Origin: CALSMU01 sp965230225
Lineage (GTDB): Bacteria; Bacteroidota; Bacteroidia; Flavobacteriales_D; Parvicellaceae
DNA: 64,000 bases
Direction of reading: 5' to 3'
Assembly: GCA_965230225.1 (NCBI GenBank)
Contig: CBDDKM010000010.1
Span: 496,001-560,000 of the forward strand
The notes under the pieces: model-generated
Told to the model about the DNA's origin: nothing
Seen by the model: only the letters and a program-made list of their open reading frames with translations
The model's database searches: none
Translations under genes and position numbers: made by a program
Part shown: positions 8,454 to 16,075 of the stretch, piece after piece
Position numbering within the stretch: the first letter of the stretch is position 1
How the letters are laid out: each line of letters starts with the position of its first letter

Positions 8454-9527
8454 ATGTCTAAAGTACACAACTACAGTGCAGGTCCTTGTATCCTGCCAAA
8501 GGAGGTTTTTGAAGAGGCTTCAAAAGCGGTTCTTGATTTTAATAACTCAGGGCTATCTCTAATCGAAATGTCGCACAGAAGTAAAGAGTTTGTTGCGGTA
8601 ATGGATGATGCTAGAAACCTTGTTAAAGAAGTATTAAATGTTCCTGATGGATACACTGTTTTATTTCTACAGGGAGGAGCTAGCTTAGGTTTCCTTATGA
8701 CTGCTTACAACATGATGGGAAGCAACAAAAAAGGAGGATACCTTGTAACTGGAGCCTGGGCAAAGAAAGCTGTAAAAGAAGCGAACTTTGTTGGAGAAGG
8801 TGTAATTGTAGCTTCATCTGAAGATAAAAACAACAACTACATTCCTAAAGGATACGAAATCCCTTCTGACATTGATTATTTACACTACACTTCTAACAAT
8901 ACTATTTTTGGAACTCAGTTCAAAGAAGTTCCTCAAACAAATGTTCCGTTAGTATGTGATATGAGTTCGGATATTTTCTCGAAGAAAATTGATGTTTCTA
9001 AATTCGATATCATCTATGCTGGTGCTCAAAAGAACTTAGGTCCTGCCGGTACAACATTATTCATTATCAAAGATTCTATCTTAGGTAATTCAAGTGTTGA
9101 TATCCCAACCATGTTAAACTTTAAGACTCACGCAGACAAGGACTCAATGTTTAATACTCCTCCTGTATTTGCGGTTTACACTTCTATGCTAACCTTAAGA
9201 TGGTTAAAGAAAAATGGAGGACTCGATTGGATTGAGAAAAGAAATGAAGAAAAAGCTAACCTTCTTTACAACGAGATTGACACTAACCCAATGTTTAAAG
9301 GAACTGCAGAAGTAGAAGACAGAAGTAACATGAACGTAACATTTGTTCTTACGGATGATTCCAAAGCAGAGGAGTTTGATAAAATGTGGCAAGCAGCTAA
9401 CATCAACGGGTTGAAAGGTCACCGTTCTGTGGGAGGTTATAGAGCTTCTATGTACAATGCAATGCCATTAGAAAGTGTACAGGCATTGGTTAACGTAATG
9501 AAAGAATTTGCTTTGCAAACAGCATAA
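8454..9527 (+). CDS. serC: Phosphoserine aminotransferase
   Basis: This 357-residue PLP enzyme converts 3-phosphohydroxypyruvate and glutamate to O-phosphoserine in cytosolic serine synthesis (a related step serves pyridoxal phosphate synthesis). The N terminus MSKVHNYSAGPCILP is the classic SerC start. GGASLGF (74-80) contributes to cofactor binding, and the Schiff-base lysine lies in GAQKNLGPAG (K193). Length is normal for the family. serA follows after 10 nt, so the two consecutive pathway enzymes form an operon, with DUF1015 beyond a terminator. The start ATG is preceded by an A/T-rich leader without a Shine-Dalgarno sequence, as is usual in this phylum. Confidence 0.97.
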   Translation: MSKVHNYSAGPCILPKEVFEEASKAVLDFNNSGLSLIEMSHRSKEFVAVMDDARNLVKEVLNVPDGYTVLFLQGGASLGFLMTAYNMMGSNKKGGYLVTGAWAKKAVKEANFVGEGVIVASSEDKNNNYIPKGYEIPSDIDYLHYTSNNTIFGTQFKEVPQTNVPLVCDMSSDIFSKKIDVSKFDIIYAGAQKNLGPAGTTLFIIKDSILGNSSVDIPTMLNFKTHADKDSMFNTPPVFAVYTSMLTLRWLKKNGGLDWIEKRNEEKANLLYNEIDTNPMFKGTAEVEDRSNMNVTFVLTDDSKAEEFDKMWQAANINGLKGHRSVGGYRASMYNAMPLESVQALVNVMKEFALQTA

Positions 9528-9537
9528 AAATTAAATC

Positions 9538-10491
9538 ATGAAAGTTTTAGCTAACGATGGTATTGCTCCATCAGGGAAAGAATTATTAGAATCTAAAGGG
9601 TTTACTGTTGTTACTGAAACAGTAGAACAAGGTAACCTTATCGATACCATTAACAACGAAGGATACGAAGTTGTTTTGGTAAGAAGTGCAACTAAGATTA
9701 GAAAAGACCTTATCGATGCATGTCCTGGATTAAAAATGATTGGACGTGGTGGTGTAGGAATGGACAATATCGATGTTGAATACGGACGTTCTAAAGGGTT
9801 AGTTGTATTCAATACTCCTGCTGCTTCTTCTTTAGCAGTGGCAGAATTGGTAATCGGACAAATGTTTGCCATTTCAAGATCCACTTACGACTCGGATAGA
9901 AAAATGCCTGCTACCGGTGATAGTGAATTCAAAGCTTTGAAGAAGAAATACGGAAAAGGTGTAGAACTTAGAGGAAAGACTTTGGGTGTAATCGGATTTG
10001 GAAGAATCGGACAATACACTGCTAAGTATGCTTTAGGATGCGGAATGAAAGTTATTGCTTCTGACCCATTTGTAAATGAAGCCACTATTCCTGTTGAAGT
10101 TGGAGGTCAAACAGTTAATGTTTCGATCGAAATGGTAGACAAGGATACCCTATTATCTAATTCGGACTACATTAGCTTACACGTGCCAATGCCTAAAGAT
10201 GGTGCTGTAATCGCAAAAGCTGAATTCGATAAAATGAAAGATGGAGTTAGAATTGTAAATGCTGCAAGAGGCGGAGTAATTGACGAAGACGATCTTCTGG
10301 AAGCACTTAACAATGGTAAGGTAGCTGCCGCTGCTCTTGATGTTTTTGTTAACGAGCCTACTCCAAGAAAAGACGTTCTTTCTAACGAAAAAATAGCTTT
10401 AACTCCTCACGTAGGGGCTGCAACTGGTGAAGCTCAGTCTAGAATTGGTACTGAATTAGCAAGCCAGATTATAGAATTTTATAATAAATAG
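9538..10491 (+). CDS. serA: D-3-phosphoglycerate dehydrogenase, short form
   Basis: This 317-residue NAD-dependent 2-hydroxyacid dehydrogenase is the first enzyme of serine synthesis. The Rossmann motif GVIGFGRIGQ spans 150-159. The catalytic triad is visible as Arg244 (NAARGG), Glu273 (VNEP) and His291 (TPHVGAA). The protein ends right after the catalytic domain, so the C-terminal ACT or ASB regulatory domain of the long forms is absent; serine feedback through an ACT domain is therefore not expected. It is transcribed with serC and closed by a strong terminator. Other 2-hydroxyacid dehydrogenase substrates are possible, but the serC linkage argues for SerA. Confidence 0.94.
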   Translation: MKVLANDGIAPSGKELLESKGFTVVTETVEQGNLIDTINNEGYEVVLVRSATKIRKDLIDACPGLKMIGRGGVGMDNIDVEYGRSKGLVVFNTPAASSLAVAELVIGQMFAISRSTYDSDRKMPATGDSEFKALKKKYGKGVELRGKTLGVIGFGRIGQYTAKYALGCGMKVIASDPFVNEATIPVEVGGQTVNVSIEMVDKDTLLSNSDYISLHVPMPKDGAVIAKAEFDKMKDGVRIVNAARGGVIDEDDLLEALNNGKVAAAALDVFVNEPTPRKDVLSNEKIALTPHVGAATGEAQSRIGTELASQIIEFYNK

Positions 10492-10510
10492 AAATTATTC
10501 TTACATTTTA

Positions 10511-10540
10511 GGCAGCAAGGGTTCCTTGCTGCCTTTTTTT
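10511..10540 (+). terminator. Strong Rho-independent terminator after serA
   Basis: A 10-bp GC-rich stem (GGCAGCAAGG, 10511-10520, with CCTTGCTGCC, 10524-10533) has a 3-nt loop and runs into seven T residues. It separates serCA from DUF1015, whose start codon is only 14 nt further on, so DUF1015 depends on read-through or on a promoter embedded in this region. Confidence 0.92.
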
Positions 10541-10553
10541 GTAACCTGTTTTC

Positions 10554-11789
10554 ATGACTAAAATAATCCCTTTCAAAGCAGTAAGACCAACAAGAGACAA
10601 AGCCTATTTACTTTCCTCCAGACCATCTTATGCCTATAAAAAGAAACATTTAGAATCCAAGTTAGAGGGTAACCCCTATACTTTTCTACATGTAATTAAT
10701 CCTGAGTACAGGGAAGGCGACACCACCAAACCAAACACAATAGAGAGGTTTGAAAAGGTGAAAGAAAAATATGATGAGTTCCACGAACTTGGACATTTGA
10801 CCAAAGATGAGCAACCATGCATATACCTGTACAGACAGATTACTCCAACTCACACCTATTTAGGAGTCATAACAGGAGCTGCTGTAGACGATTACTTGAG
10901 TGGTAAAATTAAAGTTCACGAACACACACTTTCTCAAAGAGAAGAGATGTTCAAGAAATACTTAACCGTTTGTAAGTTCAATGCTGAACCTGTTCTTATT
11001 ACTTACAAGGATGATGAACGAATTGAGCAGATTCTGGAAAAATACACCAACACAAGGGCCGAATACGAATTCACGAATACAAGAGAGATAAAACACGACT
11101 TGTGGTTAATTGACAATACCGATGATATTGAGGCGCTTCAATCTGCTTTTGCCTCTATTCCGGAAATGTACATCGCCGACGGACATCACAGGATTTCTTC
11201 GTCTGCATTGTATACGCAAAGCCGACGAGAGGAAGGTACTTATGATGGTACTGAAAACTTCAATTACTTTCTTGCCTTTTTGATTGGTGAAAGCAGACTT
11301 CGTATTTTCGATTACAACCGCGTGGTTACCAGTTTAAATGATTTATCCACTGACGACTTTCTGCAATTAATCGAACGCAGTTTCCATTTGGAAAAGATGG
11401 ATGATATGTACAGTCCGGGCAAACTTCATAACCTGTCTATGTATCTGGATGATCAATGGTACTCACTAACCATAAAGGAAGAATTCATTAAACCGGAAGA
11501 TCCTGTTGGGTCTCTGGATGCCCAGTTATTATCTGATTTGGTACTATCGCCTATTCTTGGAATTCACGATCTAAAAACCGACAATAGAGTCATTTTTGTA
11601 GAGGGAACAAAGGGTATGGAATCTTTACAGGAAATGGTAGATCACGGAAGAGGCAAAGTTGCTTTTGGCCTAACTCCTGTTTCCATAGAACAGTTAAAAC
11701 GCGTAGCAGATACCAACAACATTATGCCTCCAAAAAGCACCTGGATAGAACCCAAGCTAAGGAGCGGATTAACAATATTTGAACTATAA
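10554..11789 (+). CDS. DUF1015 family protein, possible ParB-like serine-metabolism enzyme
   Basis: This 411-residue soluble protein belongs to DUF1015. It shows the family marks IPFKAVRP at the start, KVHEHT near 120-125 and YIADGHHRISS (206-216). Its biochemical function is unproven. The family is often found beside serA and serC, as here. The DGHHR motif recalls the catalytic loop of ParB-fold serine kinases (SerK/SbnI type), so a role in serine or phosphoserine chemistry is a reasonable inference. No signal peptide or membrane segment is visible. It begins 14 nt after the serA terminator and ends at a bidirectional hairpin facing sucC. Confidence 0.88.
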   Translation: MTKIIPFKAVRPTRDKAYLLSSRPSYAYKKKHLESKLEGNPYTFLHVINPEYREGDTTKPNTIERFEKVKEKYDEFHELGHLTKDEQPCIYLYRQITPTHTYLGVITGAAVDDYLSGKIKVHEHTLSQREEMFKKYLTVCKFNAEPVLITYKDDERIEQILEKYTNTRAEYEFTNTREIKHDLWLIDNTDDIEALQSAFASIPEMYIADGHHRISSSALYTQSRREEGTYDGTENFNYFLAFLIGESRLRIFDYNRVVTSLNDLSTDDFLQLIERSFHLEKMDDMYSPGKLHNLSMYLDDQWYSLTIKEEFIKPEDPVGSLDAQLLSDLVLSPILGIHDLKTDNRVIFVEGTKGMESLQEMVDHGRGKVAFGLTPVSIEQLKRVADTNNIMPPKSTWIEPKLRSGLTIFEL

Positions 11790-11793
11790 ACAA

Positions 11794-11825
11794 AAAAAGG
11801 AGAGCTGATTGGCTCTCCTTTTTCA
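11794..11825. terminator. Bidirectional terminator between DUF1015 and sucC
   Basis: A 12-bp stem (AAAAAGGAGAGC, 11794-11805, with GCTCTCCTTTTT, 11812-11823) encloses a 6-nt loop. The A run on one side and the T run on the other let it work on both strands, for the two convergent genes. Confidence 0.9.
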
Positions 11826-11843
11826 ATTATAAAAATTGCTTTA

Positions 11844-13055
11844 TTAAGCAATAACTTCTTTTACTTTATCTGCTGCATCTTGCAATGTAATAGCAGAGTG
11901 AACATTTAATCCAGAGTTATCAATAATCTCCTTAGCTTCAACAGCATTTGTTCCTTGTAGTCTTACAATAATCGGAACTGGAATGTTTCCGATGTTTTTG
12001 TATGCCTGAACAACACCGTTAGCAACACGATCACATCTTACAATTCCTCCAAAGATGTTAACCAGAATTCCTTCTACCTTATCATCCTTAAGAATGATGT
12101 TAAACGCTTTCTCAACTCTTTCAGCATCGGCAGTTCCTCCAACATCAAGGAAGTTAGCAGGCTCACCACCTGACTGCTTAATGATATCCATTGTACTCAT
12201 TGCCAAACCTGCTCCGTTTACCATACATCCAACGTTTCCGTCAAGGTTTACGTAGCTTAATCCAGCTTCACCAGCTTCAACATCTGCAGGATCCTCCTCA
12301 GTTTTATCTCTCATTGCAGCGTAATCCGGATGACGGAACAACGCATTGTCGTCAAGTGTTACTTTAGAATCTACAGCGATGATTGTATCCTCACATGTCT
12401 TTAATACCGGGTTAATTTCGAACATTGATGCATCAGCTCCAACGTAAGCACTGTAAAGAGCAGAAACAAACTTGGTCATTTCTTTAAATGCCTTTCCGCT
12501 TAATCCAAGGTTGAAAGCAATCTTTCTACACTGAAACCCTTGAATACCAACTTTAGGATCAATCTCTTCTTTGAAAATCAAGTGAGGAGTTTTTTCAGCT
12601 ACCTCCTCGATGTTCATTCCTCCTTCTGGAGAATACATAATGATGTTTCTTCCAGTTTCTCTGTTCAAAAGAACAGACATGTAGTACTCTTCACACTTAT
12701 CAAAATCAGGAGCGTAAACATCAGCAGCAATTAATACTTTATTTACCTTCTTCCCCACTCCATTAGTTTGAGCAGTCATCAAGTGTCCTCCTAAAATTCC
12801 ACTAACAGTTTCTTCAACCTTATCAAGGCCTTTTGCTAAAACAACACCATTAGAACCAGTTTCTTCAACTGTTCCTTTCCCTCTACCACCAGCGTGAATC
12901 TGTGCTTTAACAACGTACCACTCGGTACCAGTTTTCTCAGTAAGTTCTTTAGCTGCATTAACAGCATCTTCTACCTTATCGATAACAATCCCTTCCTGAA
13001 TAGCAACCCCGTAGCTCTTCAATATTGATTTTCCTTGATATTCGTGTAAATTCAT
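11844..13055 (-). CDS. sucC: Succinyl-CoA synthetase (ADP-forming), beta subunit
   Basis: This 403-residue subunit forms succinate and ATP or GTP from succinyl-CoA in the citric acid cycle, with the alpha subunit SucD. The N-terminal ATP-grasp domain starts MNLHEYQGKSILKSYG and has AQIHAGGRGKG (51-61). The C-terminal CoA-ligase domain contains NGAGLAMSTMD, FLDVGG and NIFGGIVRCD, all diagnostic. sucD is not adjacent here, so the two subunit genes are split, as is common in Bacteroidota. A TAAATTTG box on the minus strand upstream gives it its own promoter. Confidence 0.97.
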   Translation of the reverse strand: MNLHEYQGKSILKSYGVAIQEGIVIDKVEDAVNAAKELTEKTGTEWYVVKAQIHAGGRGKGTVEETGSNGVVLAKGLDKVEETVSGILGGHLMTAQTNGVGKKVNKVLIAADVYAPDFDKCEEYYMSVLLNRETGRNIIMYSPEGGMNIEEVAEKTPHLIFKEEIDPKVGIQGFQCRKIAFNLGLSGKAFKEMTKFVSALYSAYVGADASMFEINPVLKTCEDTIIAVDSKVTLDDNALFRHPDYAAMRDKTEEDPADVEAGEAGLSYVNLDGNVGCMVNGAGLAMSTMDIIKQSGGEPANFLDVGGTADAERVEKAFNIILKDDKVEGILVNIFGGIVRCDRVANGVVQAYKNIGNIPVPIIVRLQGTNAVEAKEIIDNSGLNVHSAITLQDAADKVKEVIA

Positions 13056-13074
13056 TTTTTTTGATTTTAGACTT

Positions 13075-13082
13075 CAAATTTA
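13075..13082 (-). promoter_or_regulatory. -7 promoter box of sucC
   Basis: Minus-strand TAAATTTG matches the Bacteroidota -7 consensus TAnnTTTG, 19 nt upstream of the sucC start codon. A degenerate -33 element (TTCG) lies about 19 nt further upstream. Confidence 0.55.
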
Positions 13083-13143
13083 AAAATTGTGTTTGTTCTA
13101 CGAATATTATCTCCCGATTTTTTTCTAAATATATTAACAATGG

Positions 13144-13151
13144 TAATTTTG
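13144..13151 (+). promoter_or_regulatory. -7 promoter box of the alpha/beta hydrolase, leaderless arrangement
   Basis: TAATTTTG matches TAnnTTTG exactly and ends only 7 nt before the ATG at 13159. Transcription from it would start at or next to the start codon, so the mRNA is probably leaderless. No clear -33 TTTG was seen at the ideal spacing. Confidence 0.45.
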
Positions 13152-13158
13152 CGCCTCG

Positions 13159-14040
13159 ATGCTTTACGAAACGCACGATATCAGGTTCGATCAGGGAATT
13201 TCAAAACTTCATAGATTTCGAACCACAAGAGGAGGAACTCCCGTTCTTTTGGTTCATGGATATTTTGAAGACGGAAGAATCTGGTTTACAAAATCGGGGA
13301 AGGGGTTTGCCCCCTATTTGGCCAATTTTGGATATGATGTATTCGTATGTGATTTGCTTGGGAAAGGAGAAAGCATTCCGAAAGTAAACAAGGACTTACA
13401 CCATAGTCAGTTTGAAATTATCACCAGAGATATCCCAACTTACATCGAGTTTATCAGAAAACATACTGATCAGCAGGAAATTCATTTAGGAGGTCATAGT
13501 TGGGGAGGTGTTATTCTATTCGCTTACATGGCCAGATATAACGACCCGAGCATCAGCTCCATTTTTACGTTTGGTACGAAAAGACGCATTGGTATTAAAT
13601 CCATTAAGAAGTTTATTGGTGTTGATCTCATGTGGAACCTTTACGGGCAAAAATTAGCCAACAAGCATGGCTATCTTCCCGCAAAAGGGATTAAAATGGG
13701 CATCATTAATGAACCTAAAGCCTATTTTGAACAGGCAAACAAATGGGTTTACGACAAAGAATGGATAGACCCGGAAGATGAATTCAATTACCACCAGGCG
13801 TTTGAAAAAATAAACCTACCCCCTACTCTGTTCTTAACCGGAAGTAAAGACGATTTATTGGGGCACCCAAAAGATGTAAAAAGGTTAATTAGAGAAGTGA
13901 AAAGTCCTGCTGTGTTTAAAATAATTGGTAAAAACAATGGTTATAAGAATGATTATGATCACGTAAACATACTTACTCACAAAGATTCTCCGGATGATCA
14001 TTTTCCTTTGGTAATTGACTTTATTAAGGAAAACACCTAA
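13159..14040 (+). CDS. Alpha/beta hydrolase fold protein
   Basis: This 293-residue cytosolic protein has the alpha/beta hydrolase layout: an oxyanion-hole HG motif (LLVHGYFEDGR, about 31-40), the nucleophile elbow GGHSWGG with Ser114, an acidic residue region at TGSKDDLLG, and a likely catalytic His in DYDHVNIL near the C terminus. The substrate cannot be told from the sequence; lipases, esterases and acyl hydrolases share this plan. It has no signal peptide. It stands alone between divergent sucC and the ECF sigma gene. Confidence 0.85.
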   Translation: MLYETHDIRFDQGISKLHRFRTTRGGTPVLLVHGYFEDGRIWFTKSGKGFAPYLANFGYDVFVCDLLGKGESIPKVNKDLHHSQFEIITRDIPTYIEFIRKHTDQQEIHLGGHSWGGVILFAYMARYNDPSISSIFTFGTKRRIGIKSIKKFIGVDLMWNLYGQKLANKHGYLPAKGIKMGIINEPKAYFEQANKWVYDKEWIDPEDEFNYHQAFEKINLPPTLFLTGSKDDLLGHPKDVKRLIREVKSPAVFKIIGKNNGYKNDYDHVNILTHKDSPDDHFPLVIDFIKENT

Positions 14041-14054
14041 CTTTTGTGTTCTAA

Positions 14055-14090
14055 TGCAACCCTTTTTAACTATCCCGCATCAATGGGGTA
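14055..14090 (+). promoter_or_regulatory. Putative ECF promoter in front of the first sigma gene
   Basis: TGCAACCCTTTTT (14055-14067) is followed, 16 nt after GCAAC, by GCATCA (14077-14082) and then ATGGGGTA. The same arrangement (GCAAC-N16-GCATCA-TGGGGGTA) occurs at 15999-16034 before the LVIVD gene. This two-block pattern is typical of ECF sigma promoters and suggests autoregulation by the sigma factor encoded just downstream. A second TGCATCAA copy lies at 14093-14100. Confidence 0.6.
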
Positions 14091-14115
14091 ACTGCATCAA
14101 CTTGTAGCAGACTAT

Positions 14116-14673
14116 ATGACTGAAAATGAACTTTTGGAGGGCTGCCTGAAAGGGAAAGCCAAATACCAGCGAGAGCTCTATTATCGTTTCGCCGATTCGA
14201 TGATGGGAGTTTGTATGCGGTATTCCAAAAATCAGGACGACGCTCAGGATATATTACAGGATGGTTTTGTTACGGTATTTAGAAAACTGGATACTTATAG
14301 CGCAAAAGGTGCATTGGGAGGTTGGATCAGAAAGATTATGGTGAACACGGCTCTAATGCATTTTAGAAAAAATAAAAAACACAATTTATACGTGGAACTG
14401 GATGATGCAAGCATATCGCTTGCCTCTGATGATGATGCCATTAGTACTATTTCTGCTGAAGAGTTAATGTATAAAATTCAGCAGCTTCCCGATGGATACA
14501 GAATGGTCTTTAACCTTTATGCCATCGAAGGTTTTAATCATCAGGAAATTGGAGAGTTACTAAACATATCGGCAGGAACCTCTAAGTCTCAATTTAGCAG
14601 AGCAAGAGGATTCCTAAAAAAATTAATAGAAGAAGAAAAAAAAGCTGAAAAAATAAGTGGGCAAGCCATTTGA
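14116..14673 (+). CDS. ECF-family RNA polymerase sigma factor (first copy)
   Basis: This 185-residue protein carries only sigma regions 2 and 4, as ECF sigma factors do. Region 2 includes DDAQDILQDGFVTVFRKL (about 41-58) for core binding and -10 recognition. Region 4 includes the helix-turn-helix in NHQEIGELLNISAGTSKSQF (about 139-158) for -35 recognition. The linker between them is acidic. Its last 17 nt overlap the GTG start of the anti-sigma/barrel fusion, so the two are translationally coupled, a normal sign of a sigma/anti-sigma pair. The shared promoter motif upstream suggests autoregulation. Confidence 0.93.
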   Translation: MTENELLEGCLKGKAKYQRELYYRFADSMMGVCMRYSKNQDDAQDILQDGFVTVFRKLDTYSAKGALGGWIRKIMVNTALMHFRKNKKHNLYVELDDASISLASDDDAISTISAEELMYKIQQLPDGYRMVFNLYAIEGFNHQEIGELLNISAGTSKSQFSRARGFLKKLIEEEKKAEKISGQAI

Positions 14674-15982
14674 AAATAGCGGTAGTTTAAACGATAAGTT
14701 TGGAGATTTTAAGTTTTCTCCGAGCGATGATCTGTGGGACAATATCCAAAGCAGTTCGGACAACGAATATGTTAAAGGGTTTTTATCGTCTAAATTTTCC
14801 GAGTTTAACCTTCCTGCACCTACTTCAGCATGGAACAACATAGAATTGAGCCTTCACCCAGAAAGAAATAAAAGAGCCATTATTTGGTGGTGGGGTGTTG
14901 CAGCATCTGTACTGATTCTAATTTCCATGAATGGCCTGTTAAATTATTCGGACGATTATCATGCTAACCCTAATTTTTCCTATCAGGATATAGAATCGTC
15001 TTCTCAGGAAAATCAGCTGCCAAATCACACCATTAATGTTGCGCAAAACAATATTAAAACGGACCGAAACAAGGTTGTTCGTTCAATTCCTTCTAAACAA
15101 GATTTAACTGATTATTCTTCTAGTGGATCCAACACCGTGTTAGCCAACGTTAACACGAATGAAACATGGACAAAACCTTCTTTAAACATTTCTAATTCTG
15201 TGGATTTTATTATGGCTAAATACCTGGAAAGCGATGTTAATTCTGATACTTTACCACTAGCTCTCCCTGGGTGGAATGATTACCACATTACCCCTACTCG
15301 CTCCTTAGAAATAGAAAACAATTTAGCGGGTAATTTTTCTCCTACTTTGGCTAGCACTTCTCAACATGAAATGCTAATGGATTATTCTTCTACATCCTCA
15401 TTTACAGCTAATCCGGGAACTGGAGCAGGAGCTTCAACTAACAACACCCCTCTTGCAGTATACGATTTGGAAATAGCAAATCAGGAGAAATATCAGCCTC
15501 CATTTGCTATTGGAGCCAATTACGGGTACACCATTAATAAAAGGTGGGTGATAGAATCAGGAGTTAATCTTACTATCATGAATAGTAACAAAGATTACGC
15601 TAATGGGACCTGGACTACTGAACAGGACATATCCAGAAAGTACTTAGGCATCCCATTGCAGCTTACCATCAAATTTCTTCAAAAAAGAAGGTTTAACCTC
15701 TACACCAGTTTAGGTTCTCAATTCGAATTTGGCTTAAGAAGGTCCATTAAGGTAACAGATTTTGATCAGGGCAACAAAGTGAATTCATACACCACCAAGG
15801 CTAAATTAGGAAATCAAGCTAACGCTTTTGCCGGGCTGGGATTTAACTATAGTTTAAGAGAAAACCTTGGTCTATATCTACAATCTTCAGTTAGCCATTA
15901 TTACTTCCAATCGCACGCAAACATGTGGAGTCAAAAAGCATTTTGGCCAGGGTTTCAGGTAGGTGTAAGATACAATTGGTAA
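14657..15982 (+). CDS. Dual-membrane anti-sigma-like protein with C-terminal outer membrane barrel
   Basis: This 441-residue protein starts at a GTG inside the sigma gene. Residues 1-72 are hydrophilic and cytoplasmic in type, with two related segments (SPSDDLWDNI and PAPTSAWNNI). Residues 73-95 form one hydrophobic helix (AIIWWWGVAASVLILIS). About 96-275 is a Ser/Asn-rich periplasmic linker, and about 280-441 is an eight-stranded-type outer membrane barrel that ends in an aromatic strand (GVRYNW). There is no cleavable signal peptide. The order cytoplasmic domain, inner-membrane helix, linker, outer-membrane barrel matches the Dma anti-sigma family known from Bacteroides. Inference: it holds the overlapping sigma factor and releases it in response to an outer-membrane or surface cue. 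Confidence 0.82.
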   Translation: MGKPFENSGSLNDKFGDFKFSPSDDLWDNIQSSSDNEYVKGFLSSKFSEFNLPAPTSAWNNIELSLHPERNKRAIIWWWGVAASVLILISMNGLLNYSDDYHANPNFSYQDIESSSQENQLPNHTINVAQNNIKTDRNKVVRSIPSKQDLTDYSSSGSNTVLANVNTNETWTKPSLNISNSVDFIMAKYLESDVNSDTLPLALPGWNDYHITPTRSLEIENNLAGNFSPTLASTSQHEMLMDYSSTSSFTANPGTGAGASTNNTPLAVYDLEIANQEKYQPPFAIGANYGYTINKRWVIESGVNLTIMNSNKDYANGTWTTEQDISRKYLGIPLQLTIKFLQKRRFNLYTSLGSQFEFGLRRSIKVTDFDQGNKVNSYTTKAKLGNQANAFAGLGFNYSLRENLGLYLQSSVSHYYFQSHANMWSQKAFWPGFQVGVRYNW

Positions 15983-15998
15983 TTTTTTTCTCTTCCGA

Positions 15999-16034
15999 CG
16001 CAACGCTTTTTTTGTTTGCTGCATCATGGGGGTA
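15999..16034 (+). promoter_or_regulatory. Putative ECF promoter before the LVIVD lipoprotein gene
   Basis: CGCAACGCTTTTTTT (15999-16013) is followed, 16 nt after GCAAC, by GCATCA (16021-16026) and TGGGGGTA. Element sequence and spacing match the region before the sigma gene at 14055-14090. It begins 16 nt after the stop of the barrel-fusion gene and about 50-75 nt before the lipoprotein ATG, so the lipoprotein and downstream barrel genes are likely targets of that sigma factor. Confidence 0.6.
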
Positions 16035-16075
16035 TAGAGCTCTAAAAATTACTCTTAAATCAAATTCACTACAAT

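Noticed and set aside
13025..13387. A 120-codon plus-strand frame overlapping the alpha/beta hydrolase start
   Set aside because: It is out of frame with the clear hydrolase gene, runs across the sucC promoter region and resembles no protein family.
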